DNA from: Pleurotus djamor
Taxonomy: Eukaryota > Basidiomycota > Agaricomycetes > Agaricales > Pleurotaceae
DNA length: 17,231 bases
NCBI GenBank assembly: GCA_029747585.1
Contig: JAPEVF010000940.1
Location: 1 to 17,231, forward strand
Direction of reading: 5' to 3'
Both the position numbers and the translations under genes were made by a program. The notes beneath the pieces are model-generated. The model was not told where the DNA came from. It made no database searches and worked only from the letters and a program-made list of their open reading frames with translations. This document shows positions 6,357 to 14,684 of the stretch, piece by piece (position 1 is the stretch's first letter; the number at the start of each line of letters is the position of its first letter).

Positions 6357-8015
6357 CTATCTATCATACAAGTACGCAGGTCCTCGCCGATCTAGCCTAG
6401 GCACTATTTCCACCCTCTCAACCTCGGACCTGAAAAGAGCAAAGTCGTCCTCGTCGAAAACGTGCCCCTTCTTTGGCACCTTGACCACCTCTATCCCAGC
6501 TCCTATGACCTTCCTAGCCGCCAGTAGCTTCATCAACTTTTTCATGCTCCGATTTTGATACTTGATCCGTTCGACGTTGGAAAAGTCGATGCACCTGAGA
6601 GAGGGAAGGCAAAATGGCGGGAGCTTGGGTTGTTTATTTCGTTTGCCTCTACCTTTCTTCGGGGGTTCGGGGGGAGTGTCGTCCAGAATGGATAGGAGTG
6701 TGTCAAAGTTGGAGATCTGCAACTCCTCAACGTCTATCAGGGCACGCAAAAACTCTTGCAAACCCGGAGCGTCGGCGTCGTATTCACGCAAGTCAAGGAC
6801 GGGAGGGTCTGTTGACGGAAGAAGGGAGGCGAGGGACAGGCAGGATGAAAAACCGTTCGAGCTCGGCACAGAGAATCGGAACGGTGGCGGGGTTCCTTCG
6901 TCTACTTGAATACTGGAATCGGGTGATATTGCGACGGTCGTTTGGTACCCGTTATAACGGTGTAGCACGTGTAGAGTGGTCTTCCAGGATGTCGAACTAC
7001 CACATGGCACCAAGGAGTAAAATGCACTGGCGAAGGGCGCGATGACTTCGGCGTCGACCGCCGTGACCTCTCCAATGGAGACAATCATGGATTGGATGGC
7101 GGGACAAGCAAGATGAGACAATATCGCCAAAGAGAAGGCATTGGTCGTGCGGATATGGATTGTAGCCAACCGAGGGACGAGAAAAAGGGCATCCTCCGGG
7201 ATGGAAGTTGAGGAACCACTGATGGCATGGATTAGTGTTAGGGACTCCAAGCGTTCCATCCTGCTCATCGCGGTGCAGAGGTCAATGCCGGGGATTCGGA
7301 TATGCGAATCGTGTGAGCCGAGTTTTATATACAATGTTACGAGCCGAGCAAAGCAATATATTTGAAAATTTTTGAGATTGCAGTCCACCAATTTGAGATG
7401 CTGCAGAGGCTCTACGGAACCATCATCGGTAGGGACCAAGGGAAATGCGCCTGAATCGCTTTGGGAAGCGTATTCAAAGGCGTTCAGCGAGAGGCTTTCA
7501 AGCAATGGAAACCTGGTGTGGGCGAATCGAGGCAGAAACGATAGGGATGGGAGCCATAACTCGAGCTCCTTCACTTGAGCAGCGCGTTCGAGAAATAAAG
7601 CCGCGGTATGGGGGTTTGCACATTCATGTTCATGCCTTGCGCATAAGTACAATGGAGCCAGCTTTGCGCGGTCGAGAAAGAGTTCTACGAGTTCCACCTT
7701 GGAGCTGCCGTAGATACGACCCCACATCCTGGGTGTGCTGAGAGCCGCGTCCCGCCATAACCGACAAACTTGGGTTACAGGCAGCCAGTGTGAGTATGGA
7801 CTTCGGTTCTTGTTACTAGATACGTCCGTATTCTTTTCAAGGGCCATATGGGTGAAAACGATGGATAGGACCTCTGTGGGCAGCCTCGAGACGATGAGGA
7901 GACGAGCATTTCGATATTGCTCGAGAACGCGGATTTGAGCTCGCATGTCGAAGATCTTCTTGTCAACCTCCTCAATTGTTGGTGAGCCATCGAGAAAGTT
8001 AATGATAGAAGACAT
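6357..8015 (-). CDS. F-box protein with LRR-like C-terminal region, 552 residues
   Basis: Intronless minus-strand gene. I start at the ATG at 8013-8015 (MSSIINFLDGSPTIEEVDKK) rather than the longest frame (to 8270). The upstream 85 codons are low-quality sequence, and this ATG has A at -3 (CAAAATG). Residues 12-38 form a likely helix. Residues 43-99 are an F-box-like domain: SRLPTEVLSIVFTHM, then VTQVCRLWRDAALSTPRMW. The following 300 residues contain LRR-like stretches (LESLSLNAF, LQHLKLVDCNL, LESLTLIHAI). Residues 453-464 are a basic patch (KKGRGKRNKQPK), and the C-terminus is AYLYDR. The family normally binds Skp1 through the F-box and recruits substrates to SCF ubiquitin ligases. The substrate cannot be told here. 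Length and architecture fit Agaricomycete F-box proteins. Its 3' end is duplicated in copy 2. Confidence 0.9.
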   Translation of the reverse strand: MSSIINFLDGSPTIEEVDKKIFDMRAQIRVLEQYRNARLLIVSRLPTEVLSIVFTHMALEKNTDVSSNKNRSPYSHWLPVTQVCRLWRDAALSTPRMWGRIYGSSKVELVELFLDRAKLAPLYLCARHEHECANPHTAALFLERAAQVKELELWLPSLSFLPRFAHTRFPLLESLSLNAFEYASQSDSGAFPLVPTDDGSVEPLQHLKLVDCNLKNFQIYCFARLVTLYIKLGSHDSHIRIPGIDLCTAMSRMERLESLTLIHAISGSSTSIPEDALFLVPRLATIHIRTTNAFSLAILSHLACPAIQSMIVSIGEVTAVDAEVIAPFASAFYSLVPCGSSTSWKTTLHVLHRYNGYQTTVAISPDSSIQVDEGTPPPFRFSVPSSNGFSSCLSLASLLPSTDPPVLDLREYDADAPGLQEFLRALIDVEELQISNFDTLLSILDDTPPEPPKKGRGKRNKQPKLPPFCLPSLRCIDFSNVERIKYQNRSMKKLMKLLAARKVIGAGIEVVKVPKKGHVFDEDDFALFRSEVERVEIVPRLDRRGPAYLYDR

Positions 8016-8070
8016 TTTGACCGTTTCGACAGTCGTCGTCGAGCTGACGAAATGAGAGGAAAACTGCCAA

Positions 8071-8095
8071 CGCGTCGCGACGCGCGTCCACGTGA
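8071..8095 (-). promoter_or_regulatory. CG-rich palindrome and E-box upstream of the F-box gene
   Basis: ACGCGT (8071-8076) begins a 14-base perfect palindrome, CGCGTCGCGACGCG (8072-8085), and CACGTG follows at 8090-8095. They lie 56-80 bases upstream of the chosen ATG. ACGCGT is the MluI cell-cycle box bound by MBF in ascomycete yeasts, and CACGTG is the classic basic-helix-loop-helix site. Use by this gene is inference from position. No TATA box is seen upstream. Confidence 0.35.
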
Positions 8096-8281
8096 GTTGA
8101 CAGGGGCTACACCGACTTGAAGCGCTCATCCTCGTTCCTTCCACAACGGTGACATCAGGTCCAGGGCCTCCGCTGACCACCCGTCCAGAAAGAGCCAGAA
8201 AGGCACTCGCAAATTTCAGGTTCAATCCTTGGGACCAGGGACCTAGACGCGAAAATTCCGGTGCCCACAAATCATTCTTGT

Positions 8282-8738
8282 GGATCCTCCCATAGTCAAA
8301 ACTTTACTGAGTTACTAGTTGTAAGACATGATTCAACCTTTCGTTCTCCGAACTGATGTTTCTGTAGCGTAGCATGTCAAAATCAGGTGCATATCGTATG
8401 CCGTAGGGGACTACGTTGAACACAATATCACTTTTCAGTCTTGTATGCGCTTCCTCATTCCCTCCCAACTCGTCTCGTCCATCTCCCTGCCATCGACGAC
8501 ATCAGCCTACGAGTAAACGCAAAGGGAAACCTTGCTTATGTCCGTTCTCCGCTTACGGCCCACTTGCCTGCCTTGCTCCCTCTCCGCTCTTCTCCCTCCC
8601 ACTCGCATACAGACCGTGCGTCGAGCGTCGTGATCCATCATCCACCTTTCCTCTCCTCTCCCCTCATCCGAGCTCCCTCCTCCGGCTCTCCCATGCCCGT
8701 ATGCACGCCCTCCCCTCACTTCCGCTGATGTGTACTGT
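8282..8738. other. Stretch without a supported gene
   Basis: This is the 5' flank of the F-box gene followed by a C- and T-rich plus strand. The long plus-strand open frame from 8416 (243 codons) starts at TTG, is mostly Ser/Pro/Arg/Leu from skewed composition, and crosses minus-strand intron-like signals. I do not accept it as a gene. Confidence 0.5.
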
Positions 8739-9361
8739 CTGCAACACATGGCTTTTTGAGGATACGAACATCACGTCAAATAAACTCCACTTACGCGTCA
8801 AGGTCCACGATCCACCTAAACCCCATCCGTACCAATTTCCCAGCTTTGGCAATCAACATAGCTTGTTCATCCTGTGTCGAGAGCGATCTAAAACAAGCTC
8901 GATTAGTGCATTCGAGAAAGGAAAACAAAAGCCATGGAAACGCACATATCATATCATATTCCCGACTCCAAAACTATCATTCTCCCCTTCGGATGGATGC
9001 AAGTCGAGCTGGGCTAATACGGAACAGGTCAGCGAAGGCTATTTCATGGAGAGAGGAGGGAGCAAAACGCACCGAAAATCGTGTAAAAAAGGAAATAGAT
9101 CACAGAACCTAATACTCGTTTCGCGACTTGAGGTGCATGTCCATTGAGTTATAGCTGTATGTGTGCTTGAGATCGTGCCGTCGTAGATGCCTTGCCACTG
9201 CGATTGCTGGGTTTTGTCGCAATGCTTTGTGTACTTGAGGTGAGAGGGAGGAGGGAGACGACCGGAGGAAAGCCAAATGGGACACTGAAATACGAAAAAT
9301 GCATCAGTTCCTGCGCAACAGCCTACAGGAGGGAAGAAGAAAGAACGCACCGAAAAACCAC
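8739..9361 (-). other. Minus-strand intron-like series, gene model unresolved
   Basis: Four minus-strand segments have good intron signals: 9285-9350, 9014-9072, 8888-8945 and 8739-8794, of 66, 59, 58 and 56 bases. Three begin GTGCGTT and one GTAAGT; one contains a GCTGACC branch-like site. The first two share the boundary TTTTCG|GTGCGTT. Candidate pieces are MWFFVSHLAFLRSSP (ATG at 9358-9360) running in phase over the first intron to a TAG, and QLDLHPSEGENDSFGVGNMI in the exon 8946-9013. No continuous frame links all exons. The region is seen once only, so copy comparison cannot help. Confidence 0.3.
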
Positions 9362-9695
9362 ATAGGACCCCACAAATCTACTCCTCCCAGCGACTTGATC
9401 GTTTGGTGCTCGTCCAGAGTTGCTTCGAAAAGTTCTGCTTGAGGTTGTTGGATCGTGCGTTTATGCGTTTATGCGAGGAGCATCTGGCGAGTTTGTTGGA
9501 GGTTGAGGAGGATGCTTCGAGGATGCGAGGGCATGGGCGTGGGTTTAGTCAACATCGAGCGTGAATATGGGGAGAGAGAGGATGGTGGATGCATGATGGA
9601 GGAGAGGAGGAGTGGAAATTTTCGTGTCGTTCAGAGTCACGTCGTCGGCGGTCGAGTTTCCATGTGGAGAAACGGATTACGATGAGGGAGGTGGG
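9362..9695. other. Stretch without a supported gene
   Basis: Short frames on both strands. The minus strand has a segment reading QAELFEATLDEHQTIKSLGG and VDLWGPMWF next to the intron series, but a TAA lies nine codons upstream of it and no start is evident. The plus strand is G- and A-rich. A TGA trinucleotide run (GATGATGATGATGA) occurs at 9707-9720, inside the last exon of the neighbouring minus-strand gene model. I see no RNA gene or promoter. Confidence 0.4.
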
Positions 9696-10386
9696 TCACC
9701 GTCGTTGATGATGATGATGACTGTACTGATGATGGTCAGTCGAAACCATTTCCAATTCCAACAGGCGCCAAAGCGCCAACAACTTACCACTTCCTCATTC
9801 CACCACCTCTCCACCACGCGATCTGCTTCGAGACGGTTCGTCAAGTTGGCTTTATCACGATGCATGCCTTTATTCATACTGAAAACATGTTTACCTAGTA
9901 ATTCCACACGGAAATAAAGTCTGGCACAGCGTACTCTATGAGGTATTGATTTCAAGTTATCAGCATCCCAATCCGTCAAAAGAAAACCAAAACAAGCCCT
10001 CTCGTGGGCGTGCGTAGGAACTTGAATACCTAACCAGTCGTTGACATCGCTATGCCCACACGGAGGTAAGTCGGTCAGAAGTCTAATGTAATTCAAACGC
10101 CAACGACGCTCTCCCATCCAAATTTCCATCTCCATCAGACACGGTCTAGCCCACCCGAGTCTGAGACGTACGTCCAGCGACCTCAGCTCGTACTCAAGGA
10201 GTAAACGCCATCGCCTGGAAAATGGCATGAACTCATCCGTAAGCGATTTCAACCACAATGAATTGACTTATACTTACACCCTCCTTGACATTCAGGTAAA
10301 CTCGGTGGTCGTGACGACAACGCTCACGACAGTGGTAACCCACCAACTCTGATGTTGCGGGCATTGGATTTGACGACCAAATGCAT
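9696..10386 (-). CDS. Candidate three-exon gene of unknown function, 171 residues
   Basis: Minus-strand model: exon 1 10386-10328 (ATG with A at -3 and an in-frame TAA directly upstream), intron 10327-10215 (GTGAGC...TTCCAG), exon 2 10214-9788, intron 9787-9726 (GTAAGT, CTGAC, CATCAG), exon 3 9725-9696 ending YSHHHHQRR. Exon 2 is open for 142 codons with balanced composition: RWRLLLEYELRSLDVRLRLG, then Trp-rich segments, DWLGIQVPTHAHERACFGF, and a basic end with NRLEADRVVERWWNEEV. I recognise no domain, signal peptide or membrane segment. Alternatives are a start at an ATG at 10228 without the first intron, or read-through of the second intron to a stop at 9677. Its copy in the second unit lies outside the window. 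It sits next to the visible start of copy 2. Confidence 0.4.
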
Positions 10387-10535
10387 TTACGGCGATGGCT
10401 GGAGAGTCAGACTGACGCATCCCATTCAAGAGTCAATTTAGTGAGTTCGTACGTCGCGTTTGTAACGAGCTGCTTACTAGTTACTGATACCTCATCATCT
10501 TAGGACACTAGAGGAACTCGGCGACCGCAACCGCG

Positions 10536-11061
10536 ATGGCTGCCGCGACCACAGCGGCTGCTGGTACGAGTCGGTAGGACTAGGCCAGCCTACGAACTCA
10601 AATCAATGTCAATGAAGTTCCTCGTTTGCGGTCGTGATCGATGACTTACCTACCGCTTTTTTCAGTCCATTCCATTCCTCAACTGGAGGTGATGGAAGGG
10701 GGAAGGGAGAGTGGTCATTGGTGAGCTCGCGAATTATCTCATATCTCAATGAGACTGGTACTGACCCTCCCTACTTGCTTGGATAGGTCGTGGCAACAAA
10801 GTTGATGGCGGCAGCGACAGCGACGGCAATAACAGCAACATGGGATGAGGCGATTCCGCTTGGACGTCAAGGGTTAAACGTGGAAGAACGAATGGGTGGG
10901 ATGGTGAGGGTGAGGGAAGGTAGGCAAGTACCAAACGTCCGAGCTCTGACTGACACATTCTTCAGAGTCCTTCCTCACACACGTTCAAAGCCAAACTCGA
11001 ATTCGATGGAATTTCCTCCAAGAAACAAGAACCTTTACCGCCATCGAACCCCGACTCCTAA
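10536..11061 (+). CDS. Candidate small four-exon gene (copy 2)
   Basis: Exact counterpart of the model at 88-613, with exons 10536-10573, 10666-10720, 10787-10909 and 10966-11061. All splice signals and the ATG and TAA are retained. Compared with copy 1, exon 3 shows Ser to Val (two adjacent base changes), a silent GCA to GCG, Arg to Gln and Lys to Arg. Here the sequence left of the locus is visible: an intron-like segment 10441-10503 (GTGAGT...TTAG) precedes the first exon, which leaves room for an upstream exon. Function unknown. Confidence 0.3.
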
Positions 11062-11102
11062 GCGATGTCCGTTGTCCAGTATCCTCATAGTCAAAAACTC
11101 GA

Positions 11103-11213
11103 CCCTTGCTGTTGAGGACAACAAGCACGTCCCCCCAAAATGTAAGCGAGAAAAATGCCCTTGCTGTTGAGGACAACAAGCACGTNCCCCCCAAAATGTA
11201 AGCGAGAAAAATG
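11103..11213 (+). repeat. 55-base tandem duplication specific to copy 2
   Basis: The segment starting CCCTTGCTGTTGAGG at 11103 repeats immediately at 11158 with a period of 55 bases. Copy 1 has the segment once (from 655). The second unit carries an N at 11186 before a run of six C, and copy 1 has an N at the same place (683). The first unit has no N. The duplication accounts exactly for the rise in copy offset from 10448 to 10503. Confidence 0.9.
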
Positions 11214-11409
11214 AATGCATCATGGATAAGCTCGCGCACTCGATTGACGATCGTATAGTTCCTATTCATGTTAAATACCCCATATAGGTAGTGGGTAACA
11301 CATCCTGCCAGCTTGCTTCTATCTTACTTTGCGGTACCTGAGACGGTTTCCACCATACATACGCCGCCCCAAAATCAAAATCAAAATCAAACTTTGCGCA
11401 ATTCAGAAA

Positions 11410-11704
11410 ATGAGTATGACTGGCACTCCCTCCATGGAAGCTCTGCAGATTACGACTTCAATTTTGAGGGTACGTCCCTCAGGCTTAGTTCTTACTGCGC
11501 ACCCTCCTGTCTTCTTCTAGCTTTCGCTTGTTTGACTGCGGTGGTTACCGTAGGTCCGTACGTACTCGCTACCCAATTTGGGAGATCGTGAACACGATTT
11601 TCGATGGTCTGCCCACCGCCGACATTCTCTATTACTTTGTTCGATCATGTAACTTGTACTTGTATGGGTATGAACATTACTCGAGCAGGTTGCTGCCTCG
11701 GTAA
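11410..11704 (+). pseudogene. F-box-like gene fragment (copy 2)
   Basis: Counterpart of 907-1195. Six extra bases add an upstream ATG-AGT pair, so the short first frame begins MSMTGTPSMEALQ and stays in phase. The F-box-like segment is kept with one Phe to Leu change and one silent Phe codon change. The intron is at 11470-11520, and the same phase mismatch and stop (TAA at 11702-11704) occur here, so the defect, or my wrong exon choice, predates the duplication. Confidence 0.35.
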
Positions 11705-11828
11705 ACCGTGGAGACACTGCGATCACCGACGTACGCCAATGTCAACTCGCTGGTACTGCGCACGCTGTGTCTGTGCTTCGCCCAATGATCCTCCTGGCGT
11801 CGCCACACGTTATACGTAGTAATTTTCG

Positions 11829-12011
11829 CTATTGTCTGTTTTTAGCTTGAATGAATACTGTTTCGGAGTGTATGATGCCATCACGCGGGAAGCGTAGCCG
11901 TTGGGGAACGTTCGAAACGGCGCCGAACACGGTCTGGACACTGTTACGGATGTCCCTTGAACCCATCAGATTATTCAGGTATTTGTCAATTTGAGGTCTC
12001 GAGTTCTCCAT
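11829..12011 (-). CDS. Short minus-strand frame, 60 residues, copy 2 only
   Basis: ATG at 12009-12011 on the minus strand opens a frame beginning MENSRPQIDKYLNNLMGSRD and closing with TAG at 11829. Composition looks protein-like, but no family is recognised. In copy 1 the matching stretch 1320-1502 has the same ATG but a TAA at codon 7 (CAA to TAA). Two of five substitutions between copies are silent in this frame. It may be a remnant or an exon of a larger decayed gene. Confidence 0.2.
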   Translation of the reverse strand: MENSRPQIDKYLNNLMGSRDIRNSVQTVFGAVSNVPQRLRFPRDGIIHSETVFIQAKNRQ

Positions 12012-12302
12012 GATTTCATGTCGGGATATATTCTCAACTCCGTACGAGTCGAGCTATCCGTGCTATTGAACGCAAACATGATCAACACACACACAAGTTA
12101 GCGACGCGGATTGAATGTGCACTTTGCGCAACGAAATCATTCTCATTGAATAAGGTGGTGACGAGGTAGGGACTGCTATCCAAATTACATTTGAGATAAT
12201 AGAGCGGTCGCGCTCGTTAAGGTTTCCCGTGTAGGTTCTTGGATAGATCTAGAGGAGTGTCTTCTTGTGTCGCGTTTGCCGGATGAACCAAGAACAATTT
12301 TC

Positions 12303-12422
12303 ATGAAACGTACGCAGATATATTCAAGGGAAGTTCTTCAACTGAAGACTGAGTTAGAGGAGCTGGAGATTCTGACAGCGGACCGACTGGAAATTGACTG
12401 GACTCTACGTTCCTGCGGCTAG
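12303..12422 (+). CDS. Mini-frame with coiled-coil-like heptads, 39 residues, copy 2 only
   Basis: ATG at 12303 to TAG at 12420-12422. The middle reads LQLKTELEELEILTADRLEI, with leucines and isoleucines spaced as in a short coiled coil, like the helical segments that often precede basidiomycete F-boxes. The helix is largely supplied by about 57 bases absent from copy 1. That indel is a multiple of three, as is the 6-base one near 11410. Copy 1 has a different continuation. It could be a relic N-terminus or exon. Function unknown. Confidence 0.25.
   Translation: MKRTQIYSREVLQLKTELEELEILTADRLEIDWTLRSCG
12345..12401. other. 57-base presence/absence segment (present in copy 2)
   Basis: Copy 1 reads straight from CAACTGA into CTCTACG at about 1836, while copy 2 has 57 extra bases between these anchors. 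The flanks share a short GACT/CTGA similarity that could have mediated deletion from copy 1. Direction (gain or loss) cannot be told from two copies. Confidence 0.75.
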
Positions 12423-12554
12423 CAAACCTTCATGACTGCGATGACATCCGTACCGAAACCACTCAAATGTCGACATCGAGCGGTCACAACACATTGAATC
12501 CAGCTGTCTATTCCTTCTGTGGTCGTCAAAGACATCTGTACTTTTAAAGACATC

Positions 12555-12694
12555 ACAAGTCGGTCACTCTCAACGTCAGACTTGCGCAAAACATCAAGTT
12601 CGCAACTCGACCTTTTATCTCATGCTGCGCTTCACTTTGAAGGGCTGAAAAGCATCTCGCATGCGCTCATTTGAGTATTTTGCTATGCTTTCAT
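12555..12694. other. 140-base presence/absence segment (present in copy 2)
   Basis: Between the anchors AAGACATC and GCTCAATAACTG copy 1 has no bases (1988/1989) and copy 2 has 140. I see no terminal inverted repeats or target-site duplication, so a small transposon is not supported. One frame through it is open for about 25 codons (QLDLLSHAALHFEGLKSISH), which hints at decayed coding sequence lost by deletion from copy 1. Confidence 0.75.
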
Positions 12695-12879
12695 GCTCAA
12701 TAACTGACTTTCAATGCATCAGAAGGGATAAACGAAATGACGGCGACGATTGCGAACAAGTCCAAACGGGTTAGGGGTCATAGGAGTCAAGTGTCGGCAG
12801 GTTTGTTTTTGTAGTTCACAACTCTCCTCCCCGTATCGAAGAGCGCGAAGGTTCTGTATGAGTAGGCTGCAAGGGTAAA

Positions 12880-13215
12880 TTGCTTCCTTGTCACCTCAGA
12901 AAATCGCTGTCATACTCATTTCTGTTTTGCGTTGCCCGATCACACCAGTTCAAGCAAGAAACCCGTCTAAGGGGCGCACAGCGGAGCGTTCTTACATATT
13001 GCTACCTCAATTCACAGAATTCATACAAGAGTCTTGTCATCTACTCCTACGGACTACTGACAGTAAGTGGAAAGTGCTGGGGAGCAGGGAATACGACCAT
13101 TATATCCGATGCAAGCTATGTTTGGGATGGGGGCTGGGTAGAAGGCCTGGACACATATTACGTGTGGGGAGAGACTGCGGAAAAGCATAAGTTCAAGCGT
13201 GAGTCAGTGCTGTAA
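12880..13215 (+). CDS. Open frame with conserved C-terminal tail (copy 2)
   Basis: This frame runs without stop to TAA at 13213-13215 and ends GETAEKHKFKRESVL. It has no ATG at its 5' end, so it would have to be an exon or remnant. The last 50 or so codons, from about GKCWGAGNTTIISDASYVWD, look protein-like. In copy 1 the same frame is cut by an 11-base insertion after the Trp-Asp-Gly codons, yet the tail reappears in another open frame with several changes (GETARKHKLKRESVL). No family recognised. Confidence 0.2.
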   Translation: MLPCHLRKSLSYSFLFCVARSHQFKQETRLRGAQRSVLTYCYLNSQNSYKSLVIYSYGLLTVSGKCWGAGNTTIISDASYVWDGGWVEGLDTYYVWGETAEKHKFKRESVL

Positions 13216-13259
13216 TATCGCGAAGCTTCTTCGATAGTTGGGTGTAACCGAAATGTTCG

Positions 13260-13555
13260 ATGACAACGTGCGAAGCCTCGGAGGTAAAGTATGTGCCCTT
13301 CTTTGTTGATTACCTCCAGGAACGATCTTGATTATTCTCCTTGCTTTATTTTCAATAACGTAGGAGGATCGCCTTCAAGAGATTTGGGGACCTGGTGGTG
13401 GAGATTATTCGGTGAGCGATTTAATAATATTGGATATTTTCTGGGTTCACAACACGGACAAGCAGAGCACCGTATATAAGGTGCTGCTCCGAGCTATTCT
13501 CCTCCAGCTTCCCCCCACCATATCCCGTCACTATGCCACTCCGTTTTGCCGTTGC
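13260..13555 (+). CDS. Candidate two-exon gene, 71-residue protein (copy 2)
   Basis: Counterpart of 2535-2830: exons 13260-13283 and 13364-13555, intron 13284-13363. The changes relative to copy 1 cluster in the first half of exon 2 (two silent, His to Pro, Arg to Ser, Asn to Asp, Val to Ile). The second half is base-identical. All model signals are intact. Confidence 0.35.
13467..13484 (+). promoter_or_regulatory. TATA-like box inside inverted repeat (copy 2)
   Basis: Identical to 2742-2759, with TATATAAG at 13473-13480 and the same leader and ATG (13533) downstream. Confidence 0.4.
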
Positions 13556-13766
13556 TCGCTGCGACGACCTTGAACTATCCTCCCCTTCGTCCTTCCCTCC
13601 TTCCCCCGTCATCATCCGCTTCTATCCATTGCTCTCCGTCGTACCCTTCGTCTACCATGTACTCCACCCATTTTCCCCCTCTTCGCATCCCAGTAAGTTC
13701 TTCCAACCTGAGTGTTTAGATTTTATTACTGACCTCCTGTTCTCCTTAGGGATGCTAGGGACTTGA
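13533..13766 (+). CDS. Candidate first small frame of the multi-intron locus (copy 2)
   Basis: Base-identical to 2808-3041, with the intron at 13693-13749. Identity means the duplication gives no selection information here. Confidence 0.25.
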   Translation: MPLRFAVARCDDLELSSPSSFPPSPVIIRFYPLLSVVPFVYHVLHPFSPSSHPSKFFQPECLDFITDLLFSLGMLGT

Positions 13767-14159
13767 TCTCAGACGCGCAGCCTAGCGCCTACTAGGCTTG
13801 GTCCGTTACCACCACCATCTCTTCTCGCGGACTCGCATCAGGTCAGTTTCCAACGCTTTTACACAGGTCTCTTCTTATTCCTGACATACTCTGCTTAGAT
13901 GAACTCATTTACGGGCTTGAAGTGACTCCGGCCCTGCTGTTCTCGCCCCGATAATGTTGGCTTGTAAGTTTTTCATTCCTCTTCCCTTGCCCACTGTATC
14001 TGACTCGCGTTGGCTCTATCCAGTGTTTTATCGGATGGTAGACGGCCCTCCGCTTCCCTCCATCATAGCAATATTACTACGAATGGCCATTATTAAGAGG
14101 GACGCCGCGGCGCTCGCCCTCACCACCCTCGACCATGGGTATGCAGCGCCTCTCGTTAC

Positions 14160-14560
14160 ATGATCCCCCATGCATCCTCGTAAGTCTACACGACTATTTA
14201 TACATTTTAAGTCGAATCTAACCGTCCTCCCTTGTCAGGTTTGTCTTTTTCCGTCACTATCTGCGAGCCGGCACCTACCCATCGCCGTTACCATGCAAAG
14301 ACTGCTCGTGCGGCCTTTTAGTGATCGGGTTCACTTTGCGAGTAGTCTTCGTGATGCAATCCAACGTCCGAGTAAGNTTTTTCTTATCTTCTCGTTTCGA
14401 TTTTTTGATCTCATGCAATTCTTGCTTCTAGTATTCTTCTTGTCCCTGGACCGAAAGCTCCCGCACACGACTGGCACTCGAACAGCAGTGGTACTGGTTA
14501 CATCGCGCCGTCATCAACCTCCTTCGACGTCGTCATTCATTTGGACGCAGGAATTTGTGA
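14160..14560 (+). CDS. Candidate three-exon spliced frame, 93 residues (copy 2)
   Basis: Same as 3435-3834, with exons 14160-14179, 14239-14371 and 14432-14560. The N at 14377 lies in the intron close to the donor (the sixth base of GTAAGN) and does not affect the frame. Confidence 0.25.
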
Positions 14561-14684
14561 TGCAAACCCACTTCTGCGCTATGTAAGTTCCATTCAGATG
14601 ACCCTTTTGTTTTCGTTCTCATGTATCCTCTTGATCTAGCCCTCCTCCATCGATGACGGGTCTCGGATCGTGACCTCTACCCTT

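Larger units (their letters stand above)
1..10448. repeat. Segmental duplication, copy 1 (one full period)
   Basis: The first base of the window matches base 10449, and alignment continues to base 6543 (copy 2 base 17231, the window end), giving a period of 10448 at the left side. Offsets read by eye are 10448 (1-655), 10503 (after 655), 10509 (after 907), 10566 (after 1835), 10706 (after 1989), 10725 (about 2500-3650), 10726 (to about 4030), 10688 (5220-6130) and 10687 (6190-6543). The part from 6544 to 10448 is seen only once because copy 2 runs out of the window. The left edge lies inside a candidate intron and is a window boundary, not a demonstrated duplication end. Confidence 0.95.

Noticed and set aside
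6562..7740. Several plus-strand frames of 70-140 codons over the F-box gene
   Set aside because: Shadows of the minus-strand F-box coding sequence. None has a recognisable product or start context.
8016..8270. N-terminal 85-codon extension of the F-box frame
   Set aside because: Low-complexity and unlike family N-termini. The ATG at 8015 has better context and directly precedes the helix and F-box.
8416..9147. Plus-strand open frame of 243 codons
   Set aside because: Starts at TTG, has skewed Ser/Pro/Arg/Leu composition, no domain, and runs over minus-strand intron-like signals. Best explained by C-rich composition.
9350..9440. YIP1-family membrane protein from TLDE and DLWGP
   Set aside because: Spacing between the two motifs is too short, no membrane segments follow, and a TAA lies just upstream in the same frame.
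12555..12694. 140-base insertion as a small transposable element (MITE)
   Set aside because: No terminal inverted repeats or target-site duplication seen. A deletion from copy 1 is as likely.
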